Positions 1 through 10,483 of a DNA stretch of 64,000 bases are shown here, one piece after another. Below the pieces are notes generated by a model. That model saw nothing but the letters and a program-made list of their open reading frames with translations. It was not told the DNA's origin and ran no database searches. The translations under genes and the position numbers were made by a program. The DNA comes from Acanthochlamys bracteata (taxonomy: Eukaryota; Streptophyta; Magnoliopsida; Pandanales; Velloziaceae): positions 2,635,489-2,699,488 of the forward strand of contig CM034144.1 in NCBI GenBank assembly GCA_019914995.1. The letters are read 5' to 3'. Numbering within the stretch: the first letter of the stretch is position 1; the number at the start of each line of letters is the position of its first letter.

Positions 1-77
1 TTGATTCCTAACATATTATGTTTCTTTTTGAGAAAAATATTTGAAATTGATATTTGTTTTCACTTTCATACTTGATA

Positions 78-161
78 GCTATTGATAGAGACGATGAAGA
101 CAAAAATACAATTGAAGATAAAGACAATGATGATGAAGAGTTAGCTATTCATTTTGAATAG
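78..161 (+). other. Possible acidic C-terminal coding exon cut off by window start
   Basis: A short open stretch reads AIDRDDEDKNTIEDKD and continues acidic to a TAG at 159-161. It is preceded by a pyrimidine-rich run ending in TTGATAG that could be a splice acceptor. Acidic tails like this are common at the ends of plant transposase genes, and the repeat-rich DNA that follows would fit a transposon 3' end. No domain is visible and the upstream part lies outside the window, so this is a weak call. Confidence 0.18.
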
Positions 162-239
162 CTATTACAATTGTATGTAGTATCAACTAGTTATATTATT
201 GCTTTGGTGTTTTTGGATAAGCACTTAGATTTGTATTCA

Positions 240-292
240 AACTTCTTATATTATATTATATTATATTATATTATACATATATATATATAGTC
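240..292. repeat. AT microsatellite
   Basis: A run of TATAT/TATTA units passes into a pure (TA)n tract. It is a simple-sequence repeat with no coding content. Confidence 0.8.
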
Positions 293-449
293 GGTCTGTA
301 TATGAATGTGAAAGTGCTTCCAAGAAACAGTAAATGGGTAGTGACAAAAAAAGTGAAAAAAAAGAGTGTGTTGAAAAACAAAAGAAATAAGCAAACAGGA
401 AAACCAAAAGGTGAAAAAGAGTAACAAAATAGCAAAAAAAAAAAAAAAA

Positions 450-860
450 AAATGCTCACCAGCTGAAGAACAGTGAGTTCACTGGCCGGAAACAAGTGAG
501 CTCATTAGTAGACCAGGGAGCTCACTGGCAGCTAGCTCACTTGTCAGCTGCCAGTAAGCTAGCAAAACTCAATGTTTAAAAAGAAAATAAATTTCTTAAG
601 TTGCATTGTAAATAAAATAAAAAAATAGCATGTTCAATTTGTTTAAACTTCATTACATAATAACTGTTAACAAAACAAATGATGTCTACCAACTCACTGG
701 CTGAAGACCTTCGGCTAACAAGTTCACTGGCAAAAAATAGTCTGCTCGCTTGCCAAGTAGTAGTGAGCTCAGTAGCAGCTCAATGGTATTGGCTAGTTCA
801 CTTGACCCCTGACTAATCAGACAGTGAGCTATGCTAGCTCACAGGTGAAATGCTCTTCTA
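450..860. repeat. Array of AGCTCACT / AGTGAGCT words in both orientations
   Basis: Short words such as GAGCTCACTGGC, GTGAGCTC, AGTTCACTGGC and TAGCTCACTTG recur many times in direct and inverted orientation over about 400 bp. Clusters of short direct and inverted subterminal repeats are typical of CACTA (En/Spm) and some hAT transposon ends. I found no CACTA-type terminus nearby, so the element class is open. The array follows a possible transposase-like C-terminal exon at 78-161. Confidence 0.5.
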
Positions 861-1254
861 TTGGTATTCCCTTCCCAGCTAGATGCACAGATGAGCTTTG
901 CAAGCATAACTTCCACATCTACATTCACAACTACCACATTCACCTAATTATATCTTCAGATGATTCCACATTCACATTCATATAACATTCACATGACATT
1001 CACATTCACATAGTTATCATGTTTATGATTCCACATTAACATGACATTCTTTCGTGCTGGAATTTTTTTTTATTTCATCAACCAAAAAAATAAGATTTGA
1101 TTACAAGTTTGCATAACCAGAAATTCAAAGTTCATTGTAACGTGAAAAGCATTATATTGCATAATCCTACACTACTCAATATAAATTGTATTTGTTGGAA
1201 TGTAATGCAGCAATATTGTGTACATCTCTAGCAAAGTTGGTCTTGCATGCAATC

Positions 1255-1392
1255 CAATTCCTAATTGTTGTCTCTTGTTATTGTCTCTTGCTGGTGTTGT
1301 CTCTTTCTGTTCTTATTGTTGTCTCTTGCTGGTGTGTCAGTTTTTGTTGTTGTCTCATGATGTTCTTGTTGTTGTCTCTTGCTATATTCCCA
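1255..1392 (+). repeat. Tandem TTGTTGTCTCTTGC-type repeat
   Basis: The motif TTGTTGTCTCTTGCTGGTG and shortened forms of it recur about five times. The spurious small ORFs over this stretch are caused by the repeat. The flanks at 900-1180 and 1390-1600 hold low-complexity CATTCACA-rich and AT-rich DNA and no gene. Confidence 0.6.
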
Positions 1393-1589
1393 GCAAGCTC
1401 TAGAACTTAACAATCATTTAAGCATATCAATCAACAAAATTGAAACCAAATGACAATCGTAGTTATTATCAAATTGTTCTAATAGCATCAATCAATTATG
1501 CATAACTAAACTTGTCATTCACATTCACACAACACAGCATGAATTGAAACAAAATACACATACCACATCACTTATAAAGCTCTCCGCTC

Positions 1590-2225
1590 GCAGGCAGAGC
1601 TCTTAGGTTGCAACAATCCATAGTAAATGAAATTGATAATGTTATAAAAAAATTTGAAAACTTTGGAACGGTAAAATCATAACACTGCAACAAAAAGGGG
1701 TCTAAAAGCTACCTGAAATTCAATTTTTAACTAGCGCTCGAACGCTCTGGCCGCAACAAAGGACGGCAAACAAATGGCGGGGAATCCTAAAATTGAACGC
1801 GGTAGAAGACATAGAAGAAGGAGAAGAAAAATTCATGCCTAGTTAGCCCTAATTTCGTTTGTCAGCTGGCGATCGAACGTTGGACCGACGACGAACAAAA
1901 TGCTATGGTTTGAAGCAGGAACAGTTATTATTTTGAGAGTGATTAAAAAAGGGAAAAGAGATGAGGGAGAGCCGAACCTGCAACAGGAGAGAAGAAGGCA
2001 CGGGCGGGAGGGATCAGGCTTGCGGGAGGGAGCAGCGAGCTCGCTCCGAAGAAGAACAGAAAAAATGATGGTGAGAAGAGAGCAGCACAAGCATGAATCA
2101 ATATTTATGAGTGAGATTATGAAAATACACTCGCTACTTGTCTCTGCGATGAGCATCTAGCGAGTGTGCTGTGGACCGTCGAATCAAGATCTGACTGTCC
2201 ACAATGCGATCTGCACAATAAACTC
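1590..2225. other. GC-richer block, possibly a transposon end
   Basis: Base composition rises here, with GCGCTCGAACGC-like and GAGCTCT words and overlapping ORFs on both strands (largest 105 codons on minus). None shows a recognisable domain. At 2128-2169 two 9-bp arms, ACACTCGCT and AGCGAGTGT, could form a hairpin. The block looks like the subterminal or leader region of a transposable element more than a host gene. Confidence 0.3.
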
Positions 2226-2247
2226 GATCTATATATATATATATATA

Positions 2248-2627
2248 GGAGAGGGATAGGGGCACTCCCTCTCCGGTTTATGATCGGTGTGACCTCCAAA
2301 TTCAATCTTCACCGTTGGATATGAAGAACTATGAGTTAGAAACATATCTATAAAATTTCAACTCAATCGGATTACGAATTCACATCCATCCGGTCACTTG
2401 ATCAAGATGACAGAAATGATACAATATATATATTTTTAAATTTTCTTACTTTCTGTCATCTTGATCAAGTGACCGGATGGACGTGAATTCATAGTCCGAT
2501 TGAGCTGAAAATTTATAGATATGTTTCTAACTCACAGTTCTTCATATCCAACGGTGGAGATTGGATTTGGAAGTCACCCCGACCATAAACCGGAGAGGGA
2601 GTACCCGGGAGTGCCCCTATCCTTCCC
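2248..2627. mobile_element. Fold-back MITE in a TA microsatellite (copy 1)
   Basis: The two halves are inverted copies of each other over most of the roughly 380 bp. The left arm begins GGAGAGGGATAGGGGCACTCC and the right arm ends GGAGTGCCCCTATCCTTCCC. Inner arms share CCGGTCACTTGATCAAGATG and its complement around an AT-rich loop near 2420-2450. Both ends abut (TA)n tracts, so the target was probably a TA microsatellite. It has no coding capacity. A relative lies at 33829-34258. Rice Micron-type MITEs have the same target preference; membership of any named family is not shown. Confidence 0.8.
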
Positions 2628-2642
2628 TATATATATATATAT

Positions 2643-3468
2643 ATTAATATTATTGATCTAACTACTTTTTAATATTAGACAATATATGCTACACAAGTAA
2701 TTATACGAATTAAAAAAGTCAATTTTGGGTCAGCCTGATTCCAATCCCACTTTATTTAATTTGTTAGGTCAATTCGAATTGATCCAAAACTGATTCTAAT
2801 ACGACTAAAATCAAAACCAAACCTAACTTAAATGGTTAAGTTTCGAATTCAGTTCGCAGATTGATATATTGCAACCTCTAAATTTCCTTGCGGTTCTTAG
2901 CTGTAGTGTATCATGTTACTTCAAAACTAAATAGCAAACGGTCTACTGTGTAGCAAGCATCCTGTTAATCCCCACAATATGTATCTCAAATCATTTAAAA
3001 CAGTACTTATAATCAAACATGTTTAATTTCAAAAATCATTGAAAAATTGTTAGTATTAATTTTTATAACTCATTGGTTATTAAATATCTGATCTCCATCA
3101 AGATACACTCAAACAATCAGCGCCACGCAATGCTTACACCGTCTTAACTAATACAAAGCGACTCATTCACTTTAATGTAGTAAGTATATCCAAGAGCATA
3201 TAAATTGATAACTAAAATTTTTTCGCCTATAGGAGTAAACACAACCATATACTTATAAATAAACATAGCACGAAATATGATATATGCACATATATAATAG
3301 GGAAGAAATACTTAGTTTTAAGTAAAATATCAGTAATTTCGATATTGCAGTGGATAAATTCTTTATGCATTATTAGATATTTGTAATGAAGATGCTAGTA
3401 GGTTTGAACTCATAAGCAAAGCGAGGCTATCTTCTTTGTTTCTATTATAATCACATTTATGGTCTTAG
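2643..3468. other. Intergenic, nothing recognised
   Basis: AT-rich DNA between the fold-back MITE and the gypsy element. I see no ORF of note, no repeat structure and no splice-bounded exon. Confidence 0.6.
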
Positions 3469-3473
3469 TACTG

Positions 3474-4002
3474 CGATACAACTTAAATTGTTAAGCTAAA
3501 ATTAGAACTACGTTTTATGAATGGACTTGCATGCCCCCTAACTTAGGCTATGCCTTTTTGTTTATAACTTGTAGAGTTTACATATTATTCAAATCTACAG
3601 AATTTTTAATGAATTTAACTAGAGCACTGAAAATCCCTATTGGACTTGGTCTAAAACACTAAGAGTCCATATTGGACTCATATTCTCTAAATGCCAGATC
3701 CAGACGTCGCTGATGCCGCGCCTGGGAAACTTTTTGGCGTCCTGAGTCTCTTTTATCTTGGCGCTAAGGACATCATTCAAATGGTGTCCTTGGTACGCTA
3801 GCTTTGATGGCTGCTGTCCGGGCAGCAGCCAAGCACCGAGGCTAGGTGCCTCCCAGCTCCTCTTTCCAGCTGGCACCCTGGGCAAGTCCGACAGTTGATC
3901 ATCGGCCTCCGGTTCCGACGAGACCGTCTCCTAAGTTCCTTTATTTCTGTCGATCCACCACTCATATCACCTCCTTCCTTGTTCTTCTCGACTCTTGTAT
4001 CA
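3474..4002 (-). repeat. 3' LTR of the gypsy element
   Basis: About 530 bp and homologous to the 5' LTR, with several indels that make it longer. The terminal TATCA has mutated to TATCG. The TACTG duplication abuts it at 3469-3473. ORFs read across it have no protein similarity I recognise beyond the retroelement tail. Confidence 0.85.
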
Positions 4003-4414
4003 TTCCCCTCTCCTTGAAAATTGACTTCGTCCTCGAAGTCAAGTAGACGAAGATCATCACTGAATGGATTAAAATTTTCAAGTGATACTCGACGGCCGTC
4101 CTTGAGTTGCGATACATAGAAAATGAGATGTATCTTAGAAATGGCTGGCAAGACAAGCGGATAAGCAGTTGACCCTACTTCTCTCTCTACCTTGAAAGGC
4201 ATATAGTTTCGAAACCGTAATTTGTGATGCCTACATGCTGCCATAGAGGACTATTGATGACCCCGTACTTTGAGGAAAACCCTATCACCAGAAGCATAAT
4301 GCTTCAATGTTGATTGGCTAGTTGTTTCATGCAATTCTGAGCATGATGCAGATGCAGTTGGGGCTCCCGTAGTATTTCGTCACACTCTCATAGTTGAATC
4401 CTCAACTCATCAGT
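4003..4414 (-). pseudogene. Gypsy integrase C-terminus / chromo-type tail
   Basis: The minus strand reads HKLRFRNYMPFKVEREVGST, then a YPLVLPAISKIH stretch and FYVSQLK. This is the hallmark end of plant Ty3/gypsy integrases (family pattern KLxxRxxGPFxVxxxVGxVAYxLxLPxxxxIHxVFHVSQLK). The upstream part (GDRVFLKVRGHQ followed by a stop) and the LREPQLHLHHAQNCMKQLA segment fit the preceding integrase region. Stops and substitutions show it is dead. Confidence 0.8.
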
Positions 4415-4419
4415 CCTGG

Positions 4420-4929
4420 TGTCACCTACTAGAAAAGCAATTAGTGGGTGGGGGAGGGCGGCCATAGACTTTCACAAAGGGAGTAGTCTACATAGCCGAG
4501 TGTGTGCTTGTATTGGAGGAGAATGTTAGTTAAAACAATAGTAGAAGCGAAAATAATCTTGTAGGAAATTACTAATCTCCAGCCATAGTCAATCCTTCTT
4601 CTTGTTTTAGTTTTTCAACTCAATGAGTTCTTCCAACACAATAACAACTCACTATGATGGAATAGGATATCTCTGTTGAATTGCATGTGTTGGGGACCCA
4701 AATGAATTCTATTTATAAAAAGTGAAGTAGTTTCTCCCATCAAGAAACTACCTCCACAACATGATAACTACCAAATAACTACATGAAATAACTACCCAAT
4801 AACTTCACTCAATAGAATAACTATTAGAACATGGGATAGTTACTATAACTCCCATATTTAATTATTATAATTATGTCACACAAAAATAAAGACCATAAAT
4901 AATGTGTGACATTAAAATAATGTCCAACA
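4420..4929 (-). repeat. LTR of the nested copia remnant
   Basis: About 510 bp, starting TGTTGGACATT and ending GTGACA on the minus strand, directly downstream of the polypurine tract. The adjoining CCTGG at 4415-4419 could be one half of a target duplication. Its partner was not found at the other junction. Confidence 0.65.
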
Positions 4930-5525
4930 TTTTCCCACTTTGTCTGAACTTTTATTTTATCATAATTTTCAAGTAGTTTGGTATTCCATATATCTAAACA
5001 AAAGAATAGAATTACATGAATCATGGCGGTAATTTTCTTTATAAATAAAAATTTTCTTCCATGTATTATAATATAATTTTTCTTCATTTGAATAAACTCA
5101 TATATTTATAAATAAACCTCAGATGTTTATTCTGGGTCCTCAAAATATTTGTCATTCTCAACATAAATGTATATGAATAGAAATGAGAAAACAAATTTAA
5201 TCCAGAGTTTCATTACAGAGAAATTGATATCATATCAACTTAAATAGTAAGCGACAAATTAGGACTAAGTCCTATTTTTATTACATGATCCTTAAACAAC
5301 TGTGGTGGCATGCCTTTTGTTAAAGTATCTGCAATCATCAGCTTAGTACGAATGTACTCAATTTGCACTTCATTTGTTTTAATGTGATCTCTAATTGCTA
5401 AGTACTTAATGTCGATGTGTTTATTTCAACTTCTACTTTTGTTATTCTTAGCAAAGAATACAATAGCTGAATTGTCACAAACATCTTCAATGGCTTAGAG
5501 ATAGACTCAACAACTCGAAGCCCAG
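4420..5525 (-). mobile_element. Copia 3' end (RNase H plus LTR) inside the gypsy element
   Basis: On the minus strand, segments such as GLRVVESISKPLK, SAIVFFAKNNKSRS, NKHIDIKYLAIRDHIKTNE and KLMIADTLTKGMPP are the end of a Ty1/copia RNase H. A frameshift after SKPLK and an in-frame stop after KSRS break it. A purine tract (AAAGTGGGAAAA) leads into an LTR that runs from TGTTGGACATTATT at 4929 to TGACA at 4420. The 5' part of the copia element and its second LTR are absent. The breakpoint against gypsy protease sequence lies near 5525. Either copia inserted and a deletion then removed its 5' end with the gypsy pol, or the elements recombined. Confidence 0.75.
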
Positions 5526-6239
5526 GATACTCGAGGGATACTAGAGGGATTTGCCAATGGATGACTTCTACCGAATGAGGCCTCCCATCTGCAAGTTCTA
5601 CTTTTAGAGGCCGAACCGATTCATGAGCTGGATATAAATTATGTGTGCTCCCTGAATCAATCAACAAGAAGACTTCTTGTCTTTTTATTTGGCCTACAAC
5701 ATACAAAGCATTTGAGAACCTACCAATACATTTGGCGTTAAGGGACAAGCTTGCACCTTCGACTTACTCCTCTTCTTCTGTTGCAGATTCATTCTCTTTT
5801 TCTTCTTCCCTTAAATTCTTGACAAAGATGGAATATAATCTGGTAGCGTGCCCACGTTTGTATTTGTCATCACAGCGAAAGCACAATCCTTTGGTGCGCC
5901 TGCTATTGATGTTTGCTACTGACAGGGATGAAGTCTTGGGTCTAGAAATTTGCATAATGTCAGTAGATGGGCCAACTAGAGTCCTGTTAGCTGAGATAGA
6001 AGTATTGTTTGGCTGCTAGAATGAGCTGAATCGACTACGCTGCTAAGCATAGTCTGTAGAGAACTTGTGTTCGTACATTCAAGCCAGTAAGTATTGTGTC
6101 TAGAGGTCCTCTGGTCTGGAAGTCATAACATCCATGGGCAGCCTTTTTAATAGACCTTTACAGATTCTGCCTATCAAATCTTTCTTAGTAGTGGATGGAA
6201 GTTTTGTCCTAAGTTCTTCGAAGACCGCCTGGTAATCTC
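5526..6239 (-). pseudogene. Gypsy gag zinc knuckle and aspartic protease remnant
   Basis: On the minus strand this part reads a gag tail, then a retroviral-type knuckle (KGLCFRCDDKYKRGH), then a glutamate-rich linker, then a protease with the active-site motif LIDSGSTHN and VELADGRPHS. Stops and frameshifts interrupt it. It continues the gag fragment at about 9000-9600, from which it was separated by the PIF insertion. Confidence 0.75.
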
Positions 6240-6242
6240 TTA

Positions 6243-8971
6243 TGGTTTGTTTGGATATAGGAGTAATAAGTAAGAAAAAATAAGAGTAAGATTAAATAAG
6301 AGTAAATTATTCGAGTGGATATAAGAGTAAAATAATAATTTAATATCGTCTTGTTTGAATATAACAATAAGAGTAATGAAGAGTGAATAATTATTCTTTT
6401 TTAGTAACTGAAGAGTAAATAAGAGTAATTTTAATAGAAAGTCTGAAATATCTTTTTGTATTTGGTATGCATGTTGGAGAAGTAAGTATAGTTTCTTATT
6501 GTTTAGTGTGCTTGGGACAACTTTCAGGAGTCATTTAGGAGTGAGAAATATTGGTGTTGGTGCTGTGTAGCGTGTTGGTTCTCTCTCGGTGCACACGCCT
6601 GAGCTAGATAAGGAGAGCGTAGATAAAAAATTACAGGACATCAACATGTAAACACAACAAGTTGGGACTGATTACATCTACCATGTAATAACATGAACAA
6701 TCTTCAATTGAACAAATAGAAATAATATCAATTCAAATGCTTCAATTGATCTTCAAACAAGCTTTAATTGAACTTATATTCTTTACAAACAGACAACATA
6801 CACTAAGTAAGAGAGAACAAACAATATTTGCTTACTGCAATCAAATTTTCATATCTATGTATCCAGAATACATCATTCATTAGGATGTCAAGCATGATAA
6901 TAACTAATGATTAGACTAAATTAAAGGCATACATACATATTATGTAGGTCTGATTTATAAAGATACATTCCTCTTAATTTTTCTTACGAAGACCTAAATG
7001 TATTTTCTCCACTGTAAGTCATGTAGAGGAAACCGTCTTCATCCTTGTGCTCCTCATAGATGGCAGCATCATAGCAACTACAATGAACAAAATCAATAAT
7101 CAGATATGCAATCTATATAAACAATAATCAGAGAACATGCAAGAAGAGGACAACAACGCAAGTACCAGTATTGGTTCCTTTTTCATATCGGATTCCTAAT
7201 ATATCCCCACCCTTGCTTGTGCTACACACTTCAAAAGCTTCCTACATCACTCACCATCTTAGAGAGCTTAATCAGAAGCACTCAATACCCCCTCATGAAT
7301 GGAAACTTCAACACTTTAAATATGTTCCTAACAGGACAAATCAAATGCCATAACTTTCTCGTTTGTCTAAGATTACTATATAAATATCACTACCAAGAAT
7401 AACAAGCAAGAATTATATGCTGAGCAAATCTAGTAGTCCGACTTCATAGCAGTTGCAGTGAACAAATCAAGTTCCATTCCAATAGGCAGGCAAGTACTAT
7501 CTTGAGCCTCTCAGATAGGTAGGCAAGTACTAGAGGGTACCTACTTCTCAGTTAGGTAGGCAAGCTGAGTGGTAATAAGTATTGTCATATTATTGAGCAA
7601 CTCTACAAGAACTAGAGGGTACCTAAGCAGCAACCATTAACACCTATTGAGCTTTACACAAATTACCTTAGCAATATGTTCACAGTACCTATTTCATTGG
7701 AAAAGCATAACAACATTAACATCTATGACAGACACATAACAGTTATACCAAAAGCAAGCAGAGCTAGTGCAGAAGGCTCCAGAAAGCATATAAAAAGTAC
7801 TAAAAACAATTATCTGTGATAATTAAAAAGAAGTACTAAAAATAAAAAGATATAACAAAAAACATATAAAGAATACTAAACTAGTTATCTGTGATAATTA
7901 AAAAAGACCATTAAGTACTTCAATACAAAATGCAAGTTGTGCAAAAACAAGTCAAGCATTCTGTTTTAATAGGGTCATATTGAATCATATTGTTACTGAA
8001 ACTTTCAAGAATACATCAACTATCTATACATATCAGCCTTCAACGCAACTACACATAAAAAGAACAACTACATGCAGGCTAACAGTCTTAAATAATGATA
8101 ACATTGCTTCCGCCACCCCAAATAACAACAGAGATTAAATAGTTAAGATTTACAATTAGATGGAGCAACTGAGTATCCGCCTCAAAATTTATGGATTAAA
8201 TAAGTAGACTTCAAGCTTTAGCTTCTAGATATAACATTCTATATCAAGAGGACAGAGAAATAGAACTGAAGATACATATGATTCAGACCAACTACAACTA
8301 CAGAAACAATAAAACAACAACAACAATACATCGTTACGTTTAAAAGAAAGACGACAATATCTTCAGCACTCAAAAAAATCCATTGAAGCATAACCTCAGA
8401 ATTTTAACCAGAGAATGGATCATTACAATAAACATCAAACAACTCAAATCAAGATGAATCGCAGACTCAAACTCACATAAGAATAAATCAACAAACATCG
8501 AATCGTTCTACACAAACAACATAAAGTAAAATTGATTAATCGATTGATTGATTTCGGTAAATTGAACGTACGTTGAATAGATTGACGACGAGGTGATCGG
8601 GAGAGAAGAGAGATCTGTGATGTAAGGAAGGAAATACATAGCAGAGTCAATGGTGAGATCAACGAGCGGCGAGAAGCGGCGCGGTAAGATCAGCGGCGGC
8701 GAGTGAGGAAAGAGTGAGAAATGAGAAGAAAGTCAAATGGTATTTTAAATAAGTAAGATGGGAACTTAAAAATTTAGACAGCTGCAAAATTACTCTTACT
8801 CTAGTTTACATCCCACATTTGGGTCTAGCTGATTAATCTTCATATAAGATTAATTGAGAGAATTTTTACTCTCCGTTAATCTTATAAAATCATTGCCAAA
8901 TAAGAGTAATAGAGAGTAATTCGTTCACTTACTCTTTATTGCTCTCATTTACTCTCAATCCAAACAGATTG
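6243..8971 (-). mobile_element. Non-autonomous PIF/Harbinger element carrying an ATG8 exon fragment
   Basis: The terminal inverted repeats are TGGTTTGTTTGGAT (left) and CAATCTGTTTGGAT (complement of the right end). Their inner parts are rich in GAGTAA. The element is flanked by TTA at 6240-6242 and 8972-8974, the standard 3-bp target of PIF/Harbinger and Tourist elements. The right subterminal region, including a GCGGCGAG-rich patch near 8660-8710, resembles the right end of the coding PIF element at about 41050-41404. No transposase is present. The interior contains an ATG8-like exon at 6984-7077, and the rest is AT-rich with no recognised ORF. It sits inside the gag region of the gypsy element, so it is younger than that element. 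Confidence 0.8.
6984..7077 (-). pseudogene. Captured last exon of ATG8 (autophagy ubiquitin-like protein), broken
   Basis: The minus strand reads [20 protein letters not shown] and then TF, which is the conserved C-terminal end of ATG8. A splice-acceptor-like TTCATTGTAG precedes TTGCTATGATG at the upper edge, so the copy includes intron plus exon and came from genomic DNA, not mRNA. Compared with the family's MMSAIYEE, one base is missing in the serine codon, which shifts the frame. The glycine that ATG4 exposes for lipid attachment is replaced by arginine (TFG becomes TFR), followed by SS and a stop at 6984-6986. It cannot give a conjugatable ATG8. No other ATG8 exon was seen in the element. 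Confidence 0.82.
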
Positions 8972-8989
8972 TTAATGACTTGATTTGAC

Positions 8990-9660
8990 GTAGTTGTTGT
9001 AGTAAAAAGTTAGGATTTTCGAATGCCATCGGACTAAATCACATCAAGAGTGTGTCCTTAAGGTCCTCCTAGGTATATTGGGACCTATCATGTTAGAAAT
9101 TTTGGTACCATCTATTCGCTTCCGCTTGCATATACATGTAGCTATTCCTGCTAGATCCCACAAGTTAACATGAAAAGATTTAAAATACTTCTATGCTGAA
9201 TAGATCCACTTGTTTGGCTCAGATCCATTGAAGTAGGAAAATTTGTCTTTCCCTTGGAGCTTGGTAAAAGGTTCATAGTTATAAATTTAGGTGTTCTTGT
9301 GGGGCCTGCGTTCATTGGGTAGCTGTCTTGTAATTGTTCTTGGAAGAGGTTTTGTTGCTGGCTGTTTCTATGCAAAGTTTGATTCCTGTGAAAGCTATCA
9401 TGGTTTCTGGAACTAGTTGGCTAGTAGCAATCTTAACTAAGAAAATCTTTGAAGCTGTTGTGATGGTTCGCGTTGGACAAAGCTTCCTGTTCTTGCTAGC
9501 CGAAGGGTTGTTTTGATAGCTCTCCTTCCATCCTCCGGAATCTTGCTGATGGGGTGATGGTGATCTCATGGTTCTTGATGTGATGGTGGATGATGGTTCA
9601 AGGATCCTAGGGACCCCGGGGCAATGGCTCCGTTGTTCTTCATAAACGGGGACTCTGATA
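8990..9660 (-). pseudogene. Gypsy gag N-terminal remnant
   Basis: Minus-strand frames give LQGKDKFSYFNGSEPNKWI, followed after a stop by KYFKSFHVNLWDLAGIATC. This matches the usual plant gypsy gag pattern (FPxFNGxDPxGWIxRAEQYF). The N-terminal side is rich in Q, N and S. Several stops are present. The coding stretch is cut at 8972-8974 by the PIF element. Confidence 0.6.
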
Positions 9661-9666
9661 CTAAGT

Positions 9667-10156
9667 TGATAGAACTTAAATTGTTAAGCTAAAATCTAAG
9701 AGCTAAACTAGAATTATGTTTTGTCAATGGACTTGCATGCCCCCTAACTTGGGTTATGCCTAATTATTTATTACTCATAGAGTTTACAATTTATTTAAAT
9801 TACAACTCTATAAAATTCCTAATGAATTTAAATAGAATAGTGAAAGTTCCTATTGGACTTAATCCAAAACACTAAGACTCCCTATTTGACTCAAATTCTC
9901 CAAATGCTAGATCAAAGCGCTTGATGTCGCACTTGGGACACTTTTTTGTGTCCCTGGTGCCCTTTTTCATGCAAGGGCACCAAGCATTAAGACTAGGCGC
10001 CTCCCAGCTCCTCCTTCTAGTCGGCACCCTATGCAAGTCCGGTAGTTGATTGCTGACCTCTGATGCTTGCAAGATAGTCTCTTAGCAAATTCTTCAGTTT
10101 TTGCCGATTCACTACTCATATCACTTCCTTCTTTGTTCTTCTCGACTCTTGTATCA
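9667..10156 (-). repeat. 5' LTR of the gypsy element
   Basis: About 490 bp, starting TGATACAAG and ending CTATCA on the minus strand. It is clearly homologous to 3474-4002, for example in the shared GACTTGCATGCCCCCTAACT and CTAGGCGCCTCCCAGCTCCT-like segments. Its outer edge lies 430 bp upstream of the pTAC5-like start codon, with transcription directed away from that gene. Confidence 0.85.
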
Positions 10157-10483
10157 TACTGTTAATTTTACCAATATTTTTTATCGGAGCCGTCCACTCT
10201 ACTAAGGGTGTATTTAATTAAAAAAGATGAACTTCATAAATTATGTTTGAAAAAATTGAACGATAGTTTTGAATAAATGAAAATGTAAATAGTAAATTTA
10301 TATTCAAAATTTGAAAAAGAATACATTTAAATTTGAACTTTGATATAAACTAAATTCGATATAATTTAAACACACTCGGAACTTGAACTATGGAGCTGGT
10401 AAACTTCACTTAAGACTTTCAGTAGTCTGATATTGCAAACAGTTCTGCTGCTAGGTACTGCGTATCTATCTAGTTAATCTCCA
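10157..10483. promoter_or_regulatory. Short promoter and leader region of the pTAC5-like gene
   Basis: Only about 330 bp separate the gypsy 5' LTR target duplication from the upstream ORF of the pTAC5-like gene. The region is AT-rich and has no obvious strong TATA box at a fixed distance. The retroelement insertion therefore sits within normal promoter range. Confidence 0.35.

Larger units (their letters stand above)
3474..10156 (-). mobile_element. Ty3/gypsy LTR retrotransposon, decayed, with nested insertions
   Basis: Two related LTRs (9667-10156 as the 5' LTR, 3474-4002 as the 3' LTR) flank a minus-strand interior. Both LTRs start TGATACAAG; the 5' LTR ends TATCA and the 3' copy ends TATCG. 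The element is bracketed by a perfect 5-bp target duplication, TACTG, at 3469-3473 and 10157-10161. A polypurine tract (GGAGAGGGGAA) precedes the 3' LTR, and a degenerate Met-tRNA-like primer site (GTATCAGAG) follows the 5' LTR. Gag, zinc knuckle, protease and the integrase C-terminus survive. Reverse transcriptase, RNase H and most of integrase are missing. The interior holds a copia remnant (4420 to about 5525) and a PIF element (6243-8971). LTR length and sequence differences imply an old insertion. Confidence 0.88.

Noticed and set aside
1839..2156. 105-codon minus-strand ORF with an overlapping 86-codon plus ORF
   Set aside because: Both strands are open because of composition; no domain, splice or promoter signal.
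3798..4244. 148-codon ORF as a host gene
   Set aside because: It is the tail of gypsy integrase running into the LTR (KLRFRNY, then FYVSQLK).
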